Below, in pieces: positions 17,914-26,383 of a stretch of 64,000 nt of DNA. The notes below the pieces were generated by a model that was not told the DNA's origin, searched no databases, and worked only from the letters and a program-made list of their open reading frames with translations. The position numbers and the translations under genes were made by a program. Position 1 is the first letter of the stretch. Each line of letters starts with the position of its first letter. Origin of the DNA: Paenibacillus radicis (ex Xue et al. 2023) (GTDB taxonomy: Bacteria; Bacillota; Bacilli; Paenibacillales; NBRC-103111); contig NZ_JANQBD010000002.1 in assembly GCF_024722015.1 (NCBI RefSeq), forward strand, positions 124,001 through 188,000, read 5' to 3'.

Positions 17914-19206
17914 TTATGTTCCTTTAACGACTCCGTAACGCGCAAGTACTTCATTTACATCTTTGCTGCCTGACGCTTGATTGGGCAATGGAGAGCCGGC
18001 TTGAATGAGGTGCTCCACCACCGCGGGGTAATCCCCGGCCGAATCTCGAAAGTGAACAGCTCCCCATATGCAGCTGTTAAGTGCATTGCCACCGTACCCA
18101 TGGGCTAGATGAACGGATGCACCGTGCGCAATCAGCAATCGTACCACTTCGTCGTTTCCACGCATAGCCGCGTTATGCAGAGCTGTAAAATCTTTGTAAT
18201 CGCGGCGGGAATCCGCAGGGAACCTGGCTTCGAGCATCACACGAACGGCTTGAACCTCATTGTTCCAAGCGGCATCAGCAATTGAGCTAAGATCCTCTAG
18301 CGAGAGCGACTGTACCAGCTTCGGATCCTGCTCAAGCAGATTTTGCACCGCCGCCTAATCGGCCTGCATACAAGCAAGCAGCAGCCGCTGATTTGAAGGA
18401 CTATGCTTCGCGATCAGATCCACGATCTCGGGATGATTGCGGCGTGCCGCAAGATAGAACGGTCGCGTATTAGAGCCTATTTTGTACGCGTAGATGTGTC
18501 CCCCATTCGAATCGCCGGACGTGAAGCTGCCCCGCCCAACTTGAGCTTGAAGACACTCGGGGTCGGTACGAATGAAAGAGCGAACCAGCTCCGTATCTCC
18601 GATATTGATCGCTATAAAAATATCTGCTGCCGAGCCACGCTCAATAAGAAACCTGCATTTAGCCTCGTTATCGATCGCCCATTGAGCCGGCGTGCTGCCA
18701 TGATCGATATCACGCTTATCAATATCGGCGCCGTGAGCGAGCAGAAAATCAATGATTTCATGTTCAGTGGCAAAATGAAGTGGAACCTGCCCATCGGGTC
18801 CGCGCTGATTGACGGCTGCGGGATTCATCTCGACCAGTTCTTTCACAGTATCCAACATACCCAGTGCTGAGGCCGCATGTATATCGACGGGGGCTCCTAG
18901 TTCAATCAAATATCGGGAAAGCTCATGATGGTCATGATGCAAAACCCCGAATCCTCCGGCCCACCAACTGCTTTTTGCATGCAGATCAGCGCCGTGCTCC
19001 AGTAAAATATCCACGACTTCGCGGTTCCCGTTTGCCGCTGCTGCGACAATCGCGGGCGTATCGAAGGCAAACCACGGCTCGTTAATTTGCTTGGCGAGAA
19101 AGGGATGCTCGTTTAGGCATCGCCTCGTCGCGACCGTATCATGGCTCATGATCGCCTGTTTGAACTGTTCTATAACCTTTTGCTCGTTCATGTATTTACC
19201 CTCCAC
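17914..19206 (-). pseudogene. ankyrin-repeat protein interrupted by an in-frame amber codon
   Basis: Two open frames lie in the same reading frame with only TAG plus two codons between them (TAG at 18355-18357). The first 283 codons hold ankyrin units (NREVVDILLEHGADLHAKS, VPLHFATEHEIIDFLLAHGADI, STPAQWAIDNEAKCRFLIERG). The downstream 144 codons hold FTALHNAAMRGNDEVVRLLIAHGASVH. The junction reads CMQAD-stop-AAVQNLLEQDP, exactly the helix linker between repeats, so one G-to-T change (GAG to TAG) explains it. A GTG at 18348 could restart, without a good ribosome site. Unless the stop is read through, the protein loses its last three repeats. Confidence 0.8.
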
Positions 19207-19401
19207 TAGTTTACCTTTAAAGAAGTAAATCAGACTCTAATTACCGAATAAAGTTCATCTCCATTTTTTAGTTGCAGATAAAAATCTGGACCAGAAAACA
19301 GCTCCAGCACTCATATAGTCACCTCAAATGTTTTCACGTAAATATTTTAACATAATTAAAACGGGAGTTCTTGTTCTATTCAACTCTTGTTTTTCGTCAG
19401 T
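19207..19401. other. intergenic region with a possible 26-codon frame
   Basis: It contains a GAGGTGA site and, on the minus strand, a GTG-started 26-codon frame (19230-19310; LELFSGPDFYLQLKNGDE) of protein-like composition that ends before the ankyrin start. Too short to call; it may be a leader or a remnant. Confidence 0.25.
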
Positions 19402-20283
19402 TCAATAATCTACCGATTTCTGCAACACAGATATATTTTCATTAAGGAACGCTTTATTTTTTTCAATTCCTCTATTTTTACACCAGACAACAGCACTAAA
19501 AGCATCATAAAAATCATAAAACGGCAATATTGCATCCAAATCCAATAGGGGACGAATTGTGGAATACCCTTCTTCATACCTAACTCTGCTTTGAGGATTT
19601 ACTTCCCAAATATAACGATTTATTTTTGTGAAATCTATTTCAGATGCCCCTCCTCGTGCACTCTCGAAATCAATAATACCAACGACCCTATTATCATTTG
19701 TTAATATATTACCTGGTCGAAAGTCCATATGAACAACACACGGTCCATCAGGATGAGGCAGAATTGTGAAGGTCCTATCAAAGTGATTCATACATTTTTC
19801 GAATAAATCTCTATCAATGATTTCTTTACAGGGTTCTTTCAATTTTTCGAAATTATTTTTTATGTAAAGTCTCCAATTGTTCTGATCAAGATATTGAAAA
19901 CCGTCTTTTACTTCAACACCATATCCCGGCATTTTGACTTCATGGAGTTTTGCATGATAGACCCCAATTTGAAATGCAAGTTTATCGTTAACAACACCAG
20001 TGCAAGGTGACCCTTGAATCTCAGTTAAAAGTAAAGCACCCGATATTAAGTCATCCCCACTCCAGAAGTCTAAAACTTTTGGAACCGGTAATACTTGGCT
20101 CAACATTTCTAGCATACGATACTCACGAAAAAGTTTATCCTTATTATAAGGGATCTTAGCATATACATTTTCTCCATTAATAAGACTAAGCTTGTATACT
20201 TCTGAACTAAATGACTCAGGCACATGATCTATACTTATAACATTAAGGTTAAATCTTGTTATAATCGTTTGTATTGTGTTCAA
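19402..20283 (-). CDS. aminoglycoside phosphotransferase-family kinase (APH fold)
   Basis: I chose TTG 20283 since AAGGAGG lies 6 nt upstream; the frame is open to 20337 but without a ribosome site. About 293 residues. N-lobe strand GENVYAKIPYNKDKLFREYRML holds the ATP-binding Lys. Catalytic loop CVVHMDFRPGNILTN carries the H-x-D-x-x-x-x-N motif, and VVGIIDFESA is the Mg-binding D. The family phosphorylates aminoglycosides, choline, homoserine or similar small molecules; substrate unknown. Downstream of a GrpB gene but 300 nt apart. Confidence 0.85.
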   Translation of the reverse strand: MNTIQTIITRFNLNVISIDHVPESFSSEVYKLSLINGENVYAKIPYNKDKLFREYRMLEMLSQVLPVPKVLDFWSGDDLISGALLLTEIQGSPCTGVVNDKLAFQIGVYHAKLHEVKMPGYGVEVKDGFQYLDQNNWRLYIKNNFEKLKEPCKEIIDRDLFEKCMNHFDRTFTILPHPDGPCVVHMDFRPGNILTNDNRVVGIIDFESARGGASEIDFTKINRYIWEVNPQSRVRYEEGYSTIRPLLDLDAILPFYDFYDAFSAVVWCKNRGIEKNKAFLNENISVLQKSVDY

Positions 20284-20596
20284 ATTGAACCTCCTTGAGT
20301 CTGAATGACATATTATCGAAAACTTTATTAGAGTCACGATTATATCTTGATATCTCTAACAATGCTTCATTTGCTACATTTCGTACATTAGCATGTTCGT
20401 TCGTGATTTATATGTAATAAAAATGGGCGCATACTTTAAATTAAAAGTAGCGCCTAAAGCATTAATTGCATCTGTGAGCAGTTCAAATTCGATTAATTCA
20501 GTAGCCACCACGTTATACTGCCCATTCGTAATGAGGCTGTCATGCTCCTTAGACTGCACCACAGAGCATGAAAGTTATTCCGTTCTTTCGTGGTAC
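20284..20596. other. intergenic region
   Basis: No supported gene. A 62-codon GTG-started frame on the minus strand (20374-20562) lacks a ribosome site and recognisable motifs. Confidence 0.4.
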
Positions 20597-21121
20597 TTAA
20601 CGTTCTTTACTCATTTTGTACCAACTTAGCGCTTTACTTTCTAGCTCTTTAACAAACTCATCTTTACCATCCATATAAGCCTCAATGTCCCTTGGGAACT
20701 GTTTGACGAGGCTTTCTTTTAAAACTCCATAACGATTTGCTTCATCGGTATGCGATCGGAGGTAATCCCTTACAACCAAATGGCGAGTAATGTCTTCCTT
20801 ATTATCCCCTTGAAACACATGCACTTGATGCGTGCGATTATCTCCGCCTTTACGGAAATACCTTCTTCCATTCATGCCAAGCTCGCCCATACATTCGTAA
20901 CCTAATTCTTCCATTCGACCATTAAACGAATCTATTTTTTCAATATCTTTGACTACTGGCATGATATCAATGATTGGTTTGGATTTTAACCCTGGAACTG
21001 AAGTGCTGCCTATATGATGAATGTCGATTAACTCATCAACAAAAATATCCTTTATTCTTTGAGATTCCTCGCTAAACTTTTGTCTCCAATTATCGTTGTA
21101 TTCTGTAACCACAACATTCAT
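20597..21121 (-). CDS. GrpB/UPF0157 family nucleotidyltransferase-like protein
   Basis: 174 residues with the GrpB signature: VTEYNDNWRQKFSEE at the start, IHHIGSTSVPGLKSKPIIDIMPVV (H-x-GS-T-S-x-x-G, the nucleotidyltransferase-like GS motif and carboxylates), and HLVVRDYLRSHTDEANRYGVLK. The family has an NTase fold; a role next to dephospho-CoA kinase is known from fusions, but the activity of the stand-alone form is unclear. AGGAGG 8 nt before ATG. Confidence 0.88.
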   Translation of the reverse strand: MNVVVTEYNDNWRQKFSEESQRIKDIFVDELIDIHHIGSTSVPGLKSKPIIDIMPVVKDIEKIDSFNGRMEELGYECMGELGMNGRRYFRKGGDNRTHQVHVFQGDNKEDITRHLVVRDYLRSHTDEANRYGVLKESLVKQFPRDIEAYMDGKDEFVKELESKALSWYKMSKER

Positions 21122-21755
21122 TTAATTAACCTCCTCAGGGAAATATTCATTGCGATCAGATTAGGGCATTCCAATATCATAAAAAGTAAGGGAGAAAAAA
21201 AGATACAAAACCGAAATCATCGCTTGACGAAGTCATTCGATTTCGGCTCCGTGCCCAGCCTAGCCCTAGACAAAAACTTAAGAACGGTAATGACAGCGCA
21301 CACGACTTTATTCGAATTTATTCGACTCGAAACCATTGCCTGCTCCCAAAAGCCTGCATTTATACAGCCTTTGGCCGGTATATCCGAAGTCTTATTGAAT
21401 TCATGCAAATGTGCAGTTATCTTTACATTCTTAGCTGAATCGGAGCGTTTCCATGAAAATTGATGTACTTTTGCAGGTTTTTTCTCTCTACAGCAATTCT
21501 GGCAGGAAAATAACTGCATGTTTGCAGGATTTTATGAGGACTAGTGGTCGGAGGAGGGGCAAGTAGTGATTTTGAGGTTGAGCCCGATTAATTTCTCGTT
21601 GCAATTCGGCCAAAGTTGTACAGTGTTGAAAAAAACACTTTAATTTTGCCTGATGCAAATTATTTATGAAAATAATTGTATTCTCAAAAAATAAAAACCA
21701 ATCCCTCACTAAGTTACAGTGCCAGACTGGTTCCATTTTACCACATGTTGCTAAC
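21122..21755. other. long gap, candidate dispersed intergenic repeat
   Basis: About 630 nt without a convincing gene. On the minus strand a frame at 21217-21519 looks non-genic. It ends inside a strong hairpin (CCGAAATC 21211-21218 with GATTTCGG 21239-21246, followed leftward by a long T-run). Short repeated words such as TTTGCAGG and GCATTT occur. This looks like a family of intergenic repeats of Paenibacillus-type genomes, but copy number cannot be judged from one window. Confidence 0.35.
21696..21732 (-). terminator. terminator after Bcr/CflA exporter
   Basis: ACCAATC/GACTGGT and CACT/AGTG stems around a 7-nt loop, followed leftward by TTTTTATTTTTT. Confidence 0.6.
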
Positions 21756-22958
21756 TTAAACTGCTCTACTCGGGCTTCTTCTTACGAGGAAGAAGTAAGC
21801 TAGCATCGCGGCAGCGCTCGTTAATAAAATAATTACGCCCAGCGGAACGGCAGTGTCTTCACCCGCGATTCCGACTAGCGGAGAGACAACTGCTCCGAGC
21901 AAGAAGGGAATGACACCAAGTAGCGCAGCAGCGCTGCCCGCCATATGACCCTGGCTCTCCATTGCAAGAGGAAATGCTGCCGTAGATGTAATGCCGATTG
22001 CCGCTACGAAGAAAAATAGCGGAATCACCAATGCAAAAAGCGGTCCATGGACGATGGCGACCACTAAGACAGTGACACTGGCCAAACAGGCAAGCGATAG
22101 GCCGAACAATAGAAAGGTATGTTCGGATACGCGATGCGCCATCCGACCGACTAGTTGAGAGCCGATGATCAGGCTGATGCCGTTCGATCCGAACAAAACA
22201 GCGAATACGGTCGGTGAAGCTCCGTAAATATTTTGATAAATAAAGGGCGTTCCCGAAACATACGCGAAGACCCCAGCGATCATAATACCCTGTGCCAGCA
22301 TGTAACCGACAAACTGGCGATCTCGCAAGAGCGATCCGTAGTTCCGCAGCTGCTGCATGAAATTGCTGGGTCTGCGGCGATCAAGTGGCAGAGTCTCTTG
22401 AAGCCCCCATTTTGTCATCGTCAGTAGGTAGACTCCGAGCAGTGCCAGTGCTATAAATACGCCGGTCCAAGTAGTGAAAGAAAGAATCCCACTACCGCTA
22501 ACCGGTGCCACGAGCGGACCCAAATTACCGACAAGCAAGAGCAATGAGAAAAATTTTGTTAGTTCGTGACCGCTGTACATGTCGCGTGCAATCGCACGGG
22601 AAATAACAATGCCCGCCGAAGCAGCAAAACCTTGCACGAACCGGAATGCGATCAATAGCCCGATATTTGGCGAGAATGCGCAAGCTAACGAGGCGGCGAC
22701 ATAAACGGCCATGGAAATTAGCAGTGGATTGCGTCTACCATAGACGTCGCTCAGCGAACCCATGATGAGCTGGCCGATGCCGAGTCCAAGTAAGCAAGCG
22801 GTCAGGCTGAGCTGCACGAGCGAAGCTGTAGTATCGAATTGCTTCACAATTTCCGGAAACGCCGGTAAATACATATCGATAGTAAAAGGCCCCAGTGTCG
22901 AAAATAAACCGAGCAGCAACGCTAGTCTATACACATGCTGTTTGTTCTTGTTGGTCAT
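21756..22958 (-). CDS. Bcr/CflA-type multidrug MFS exporter
   Basis: 400 residues, 12 spans. The N-terminal span FTIDMYLPAFPEIVKQFDTTASLVQLSL is the signature of the Bcr/CflA (DHA1) group. The intracellular loop GSLSDVYGRRNPLLISM (motif A) and motif C-like FVQGFAASAGIVISRAIARDMYSG follow. The family exports bicyclomycin, chloramphenicol or similar compounds by proton antiport; the substrate here is not known. It faces away from a flavodoxin-like reductase gene with 330 nt between them. Confidence 0.88.
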   Translation of the reverse strand: MTNKNKQHVYRLALLLGLFSTLGPFTIDMYLPAFPEIVKQFDTTASLVQLSLTACLLGLGIGQLIMGSLSDVYGRRNPLLISMAVYVAASLACAFSPNIGLLIAFRFVQGFAASAGIVISRAIARDMYSGHELTKFFSLLLLVGNLGPLVAPVSGSGILSFTTWTGVFIALALLGVYLLTMTKWGLQETLPLDRRRPSNFMQQLRNYGSLLRDRQFVGYMLAQGIMIAGVFAYVSGTPFIYQNIYGASPTVFAVLFGSNGISLIIGSQLVGRMAHRVSEHTFLLFGLSLACLASVTVLVVAIVHGPLFALVIPLFFFVAAIGITSTAAFPLAMESQGHMAGSAAALLGVIPFLLGAVVSPLVGIAGEDTAVPLGVIILLTSAAAMLAYFFLVRRSPSRAV

Positions 22959-23288
22959 AATAAAGAGAATCTCCTATTCTTCATTCCGTATCCAAGACTC
23001 TTAATCTCTATATGTCGCTTTCGAATTTGCACAAGATCCGGAAGAAGACTTGTACGCCTCGAAGCAAAGAGTCTGTTTTATATCCTATCACAACTGTACG
23101 GATTCCGACAACCAATTAAGTATAAGAGCTGAATCCTAATATACGTTTATCCGTTTCATTCATTATCCTCCATCAATTGACACTAACCTTTATAACAGTA
23201 CGTGTACTAAAAGTGCATACTTACATATTTTCAGTGCAATCTTTATACTCAAAAAAGGAAATAAATAAGCACTAAGGAGGACAAATCT
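22959..23288. promoter_or_regulatory. divergent promoter region, exporter / reductase
   Basis: No gene seen. Near the reductase lie TTGACA (23176-23181) and the motif AAGTGCATACTTAC (23210-23223). A close relative, TATGCATACTTTAC (24333-24346), lies upstream of the HxlR gene. Confidence 0.4.
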
Positions 23289-23852
23289 TTGAAAACTCTT
23301 GTTATTGTAACACACCCAAGCATAGAAACATCCGTCATTAATAAGCGATGGGTAGAAGAACTGAAACAATACCCTGAAAAGTATACAGTTCACGAATTGC
23401 ATAAGGCTTACCCTGATGGAAACATAGACGTGGGAAAAGAACATAAATTGGTTGAATCGCATGGTAATCTTGTTTTGCAGTTCCCTATATATTGGTTTAA
23501 TTGTCCGCCTCTCCTTAAAAAATGGCTTGACGATGTTTTGACTTATGGGTGGGCTTATGGTTCAAAAGGAGGCGATAAATTAAAGAATCGCAAAGCTGCT
23601 CTAGCCGTATCTGTCGGAATTAGAAAAGAAGATTACAGTAAAGAAGGAAGATATCGCTATACACTTGATGATTTATTATCTCCTTTTGAAACTACCTTCC
23701 TGTACTGCAATGCAAATTATCGTTCGTTTTTTGCGTTTTATGGTATGGAAAAAGAGCCTGGTGAAAATGTGCCTGGTACAGAAAATGAGCTGTCTGCAAG
23801 CGAATTGGAAAAAAGTGCATTAAATTATTTGAAATTTGTTGACAACCTATAA
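23289..23852 (+). CDS. flavodoxin-fold NAD(P)H oxidoreductase (KefF/MdaB/YwrO type)
   Basis: 187 residues. KTLVIVTHPSIETSVINKRW is the FMN-phosphate loop of the NQO1-like group. LVLQFPIYWFNCPPLLKKWLDDVLTYGWAYG carries the conserved P-x-x-W-x-x-x-P-x-x-L-K-x-W-x-D signature of KefF/MdaB quinone reductases (shown in parts). It reduces quinones by two electrons, with FMN or FAD. AAGGAGG precedes the TTG start. It is convergent with an HxlR regulator, a common pairing for quinone or electrophile defence. Confidence 0.88.
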   Translation: MKTLVIVTHPSIETSVINKRWVEELKQYPEKYTVHELHKAYPDGNIDVGKEHKLVESHGNLVLQFPIYWFNCPPLLKKWLDDVLTYGWAYGSKGGDKLKNRKAALAVSVGIRKEDYSKEGRYRYTLDDLLSPFETTFLYCNANYRSFFAFYGMEKEPGENVPGTENELSASELEKSALNYLKFVDNL

Positions 23853-23876
23853 TAGGTAGCTTTATTAAGACTGCTA

Positions 23877-23916
23877 AAAAAAGAAGTATTTCCTTGACCA
23901 GGAGATACTTCTTTTG
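23877..23916. terminator. bidirectional terminator, reductase / HxlR
   Basis: AAGAAGTAT (23881-23889) and ATACTTCTT (23905-23913) form a 9-bp stem with A-run before and T-run after, serving both converging genes. Confidence 0.75.
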
Positions 23917-23937
23917 ATTTAAACAAACTAACTTTGC

Positions 23938-24297
23938 CTACCGCTGTACAGCCTCCAGAGCTAACGAACTGTTTTTCTCTCCCCACTCGCACATCATATT
24001 TAACAATGGAATTAATGAAAGACCACGTTCAGATAATGAATATTCAACTTTGGGTGGTATTTGGGGAAATTCCTTGCGTATGATAAGGCCATCTGCCTCC
24101 AGTTCTTTTAACATAATGCTCTGAGTTTTAAAGGAAATGCTTCCAATACATCGCTTCAGCTCATTAAATCGCATAACCTTATTTTCAGACAGCCAATACA
24201 TAATGATCATTTTATATTTACCGCCTATTAAGGACAACGTGTATCCAAAGCCAGTTTCTTTTAGTTTCACGCCACTCGGAACACAGGTTTCGCGCAT
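23938..24297 (-). CDS. HxlR-family winged-helix regulator
   Basis: 119 residues with the HxlR signature: GGKYKMIIMYWLSENKVMRFNELKR, SFKTQSIMLKELEADGLIIRKEFPQIPPKVEYSLSERG (given in parts). A Cys at residue 5 (RETCVPSG) matches the N-terminal redox-sensing Cys of YodB/HypR-type regulators. Probable regulator of the reductase it faces. AAAGGAGAG 8 nt before ATG. Confidence 0.9.
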   Translation of the reverse strand: MRETCVPSGVKLKETGFGYTLSLIGGKYKMIIMYWLSENKVMRFNELKRCIGSISFKTQSIMLKELEADGLIIRKEFPQIPPKVEYSLSERGLSLIPLLNMMCEWGEKNSSLALEAVQR

Positions 24298-24344
24298 AAG
24301 TTACACTCTCCTTTTGGTAAGTATATGTTATAAATATGCATACT

Positions 24345-24854
24345 TTACAATGGATCATTATGTAATCTTATTTTCTCTATAATTTCACTAACGCAATGTT
24401 CTATATCTTTATTTGAGCAATCAAGCATTGTATCACTATATTTCATGTATAGGGGAACTCTTTCCTCGTAAACGTCCTCAAGGCTATTTCCTTTCTTTAT
24501 TACAATACCTCTGGTTGTTATGTTTATTAGTCTCCTTTTAATTTCTTCATATGGGACATGTAAATAAATAACCTGCCCACCCTGTTTAAGGACATTCATA
24601 GTTTTTTCTGAATAGATAACACTTCCACCTGTAGATATTATGCAATTTTTTAGTTGCAAACCAGACACAATTTTTTCTTCGACTTCCATAAATTTTTCAA
24701 TACCATCTTTATCAATTATATCTTGTAACGACCTGCCTTCATGTTGTTGTATTACATTATCTGTATCCACGTAATCCATTCCTAAAGCTTTCGCAAGCAA
24801 TCCACCTAAAGTGCTTTTGCCGGCTCCAGACATACCTATAAGAACGATATTCAT
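24345..24854 (-). CDS. shikimate kinase-like P-loop kinase
   Basis: About 169 residues. P-loop GMSGAGKST at residues 7-15, DTDNVIQQHEGRSLQDI with the substrate-binding DTD, GSV after STGG, and the lid near RLINITTRGIVI. These are shikimate-kinase family motifs, though the lid segment (usually RPLL) is replaced by RGIVIKKGN. Another small-molecule kinase activity is therefore possible. I prefer ATG 24854 (AGTGAGG upstream); GTG 24866 is an alternative. Not near other aromatic-pathway genes. Confidence 0.75.
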   Translation of the reverse strand: MNIVLIGMSGAGKSTLGGLLAKALGMDYVDTDNVIQQHEGRSLQDIIDKDGIEKFMEVEEKIVSGLQLKNCIISTGGSVIYSEKTMNVLKQGGQVIYLHVPYEEIKRRLINITTRGIVIKKGNSLEDVYEERVPLYMKYSDTMLDCSNKDIEHCVSEIIEKIRLHNDPL

Positions 24855-24985
24855 ATTCTTCCTCACTTTTGGAATGCCTCCATTTTTTCCTTTAATTAAT
24901 TCGAACTAAACTGCCTTTAGGTGAAAAATGATGCCATTCATGCCGGAAGCCTGGTTCTGGTTGTTTACTGTGCTCTCTTCTTACT

Positions 24986-25639
24986 TTAGCACATTAATGT
25001 TTCTCTAATTCCATTAACATCATTAACAATAAAAGTTGGATTAGATTGGATTATTTCTTCGAGTGTCCCATATCCATAGGTTACTGCAATGGAACAAATA
25101 CCAGTATTATTTGCTCCAATTATGTCATGTTTTCTATCTCCAATCATAATAAACTCTTCTTTTTCATAGTCATTGTACTTATCCATTATATACTGAATAA
25201 TTTCTGTCTTGGCCGTCATTGTTCCATCAAGATTACTGCCTACAACAAGGTCAAAATATTTTTCAATGTTAAAGTATTGCAGTATTTTTTCGGCGAAAAC
25301 AGTAGGTTTAGATGTTGCCACCACCAAATTCTTTTGATGCTCCTTAAGATGTGCCAGAAGCTCGGCAATTCCTGTATACAATTCATTTTCAAACATACCT
25401 GTTTCCTTAAACCTTTCCCTGTAATACTCAATGGCCAACTTTGATTGTTCTTCATCGAAAGAATAGATGCTGGAAAATGATTCTTGAAGTGGAGGACCAA
25501 TAAAGGGTTCAAGTTCATCTAGTTCGGATACCAAAATCCCCATCTTCTCCAAGGCATATTGTACACATTTGGTAATTCCAATCTTCGAGTCGGTTAATGT
25601 ACCATCTAGGTCAAAGAGAATTACTTTGTATTTGTCCAT
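24986..25639 (-). CDS. HAD hydrolase, phosphoglycolate-phosphatase-like
   Basis: 217 residues. Motif I DLDGTLTDS (residues 10-18) with the nucleophile Asp, motif II ATSKPT, motif III K (TAKTE), motif IV GDRKHDIIGAN. The cap inserted after motif I (GITKCVQYALEKMG ... FIGPPLQESF) is the Gph/PgmB-type helical cap. Likely a cytoplasmic phosphatase of small sugar phosphates or nucleotides. AGAGGGACAACT before ATG. Confidence 0.88.
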   Translation of the reverse strand: MDKYKVILFDLDGTLTDSKIGITKCVQYALEKMGILVSELDELEPFIGPPLQESFSSIYSFDEEQSKLAIEYYRERFKETGMFENELYTGIAELLAHLKEHQKNLVVATSKPTVFAEKILQYFNIEKYFDLVVGSNLDGTMTAKTEIIQYIMDKYNDYEKEEFIMIGDRKHDIIGANNTGICSIAVTYGYGTLEEIIQSNPTFIVNDVNGIRETLMC

Positions 25640-25858
25640 AGTTGTCCCTCTTTTTTTCGTTTTCTACTTTATTCGACCGATTATAACACAACCCCTCTAT
25701 CACGTTAAACGGCCTGTTACTTTAAATAAAAAAAGAGCTGCGCCTGAGGCAAAAAAACAGATAGGTTAGCAAACAGCAATTCATAAGAAATCACATTATG
25801 TTTTAATGGTATAATTAATGATGGAATCTAAATTTAAAATAGAGAGGCGGTAATTGTA

Positions 25859-26290
25859 TTGGAAACGGGTAATAAAGCAATAACGGTAGAAACCACAGTT
25901 CATAAATCGGTTGGAGAAGTGTGGAAATATTGGACGGAGCCACAGCATATAACAAAATGGTGTTATGCTTCTAATGACTGGCATGCGCCAAATGCTGAAA
26001 ATGATTTAAAGGTAGGCGGAAGATTTCTTACAAGAATGGAAGCTAAGGATGGTAGCTTTGGATTTGATTTTGGTGGTGTTTATGATGAAGTGAGAATTAA
26101 CGAGTATATCTCTTACACTATTGCCGATGGAAGAAAAGTTGCGATTACCTTTATTAGCCAAGAAAACAACACTAAGGTAATTGAAACTTTTGAAGCAGAA
26201 ACCATCAATTCCATTGAAATGCAAAAAGCTGGCTTTCAGGCGATTCTGGATAATTTTAAAAAATATAGTGAAACCTCTAAAGAAGCTTAG
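25859..26290 (+). CDS. SRPBCC/AHSA1-family protein
   Basis: 143 residues, the START-like AHSA1 fold: TVHKSVGEVWKYWTEPQHITKWCYAS, VGGRFLTRMEAKDGSFGFDFGGVYDEV, and AGFQAILDNFKKY at the C-terminal helix (in parts). Stand-alone members are thought to bind hydrophobic ligands. TTG start with GAGGCGG 8 nt upstream. Followed by a strong bidirectional terminator. No regulator is adjacent here, unlike the second AHSA1 gene at 60357. Confidence 0.85.
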   Translation: METGNKAITVETTVHKSVGEVWKYWTEPQHITKWCYASNDWHAPNAENDLKVGGRFLTRMEAKDGSFGFDFGGVYDEVRINEYISYTIADGRKVAITFISQENNTKVIETFEAETINSIEMQKAGFQAILDNFKKYSETSKEA

Positions 26291-26337
26291 GTTAAAATGA
26301 ATCGGATGAACTGCGCAAATAAGGATTAGCAAACAAA

Positions 26338-26374
26338 ACAACCCTTCCATGGAAATTGGATAAGGGTTGTTTTT
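26338..26374. terminator. bidirectional terminator
   Basis: ACAACCCTT (26338-26346) and AAGGGTTGT (26362-26370), T-run after and A-run before. It serves the AHSA1 gene and the leftward LysM-GH18 gene. Confidence 0.75.
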
Positions 26375-26383
26375 GCCTATGCA

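Noticed and set aside
20374..20562. 62-codon minus frame between phosphotransferase and GrpB
   Set aside because: GTG start without a ribosome site and no motif; kept only as a note on the gap.
21217..21519. 100-codon minus frame
   Set aside because: No ribosome site, composition not protein-like, and it ends within a hairpin; more likely part of an intergenic repeat.
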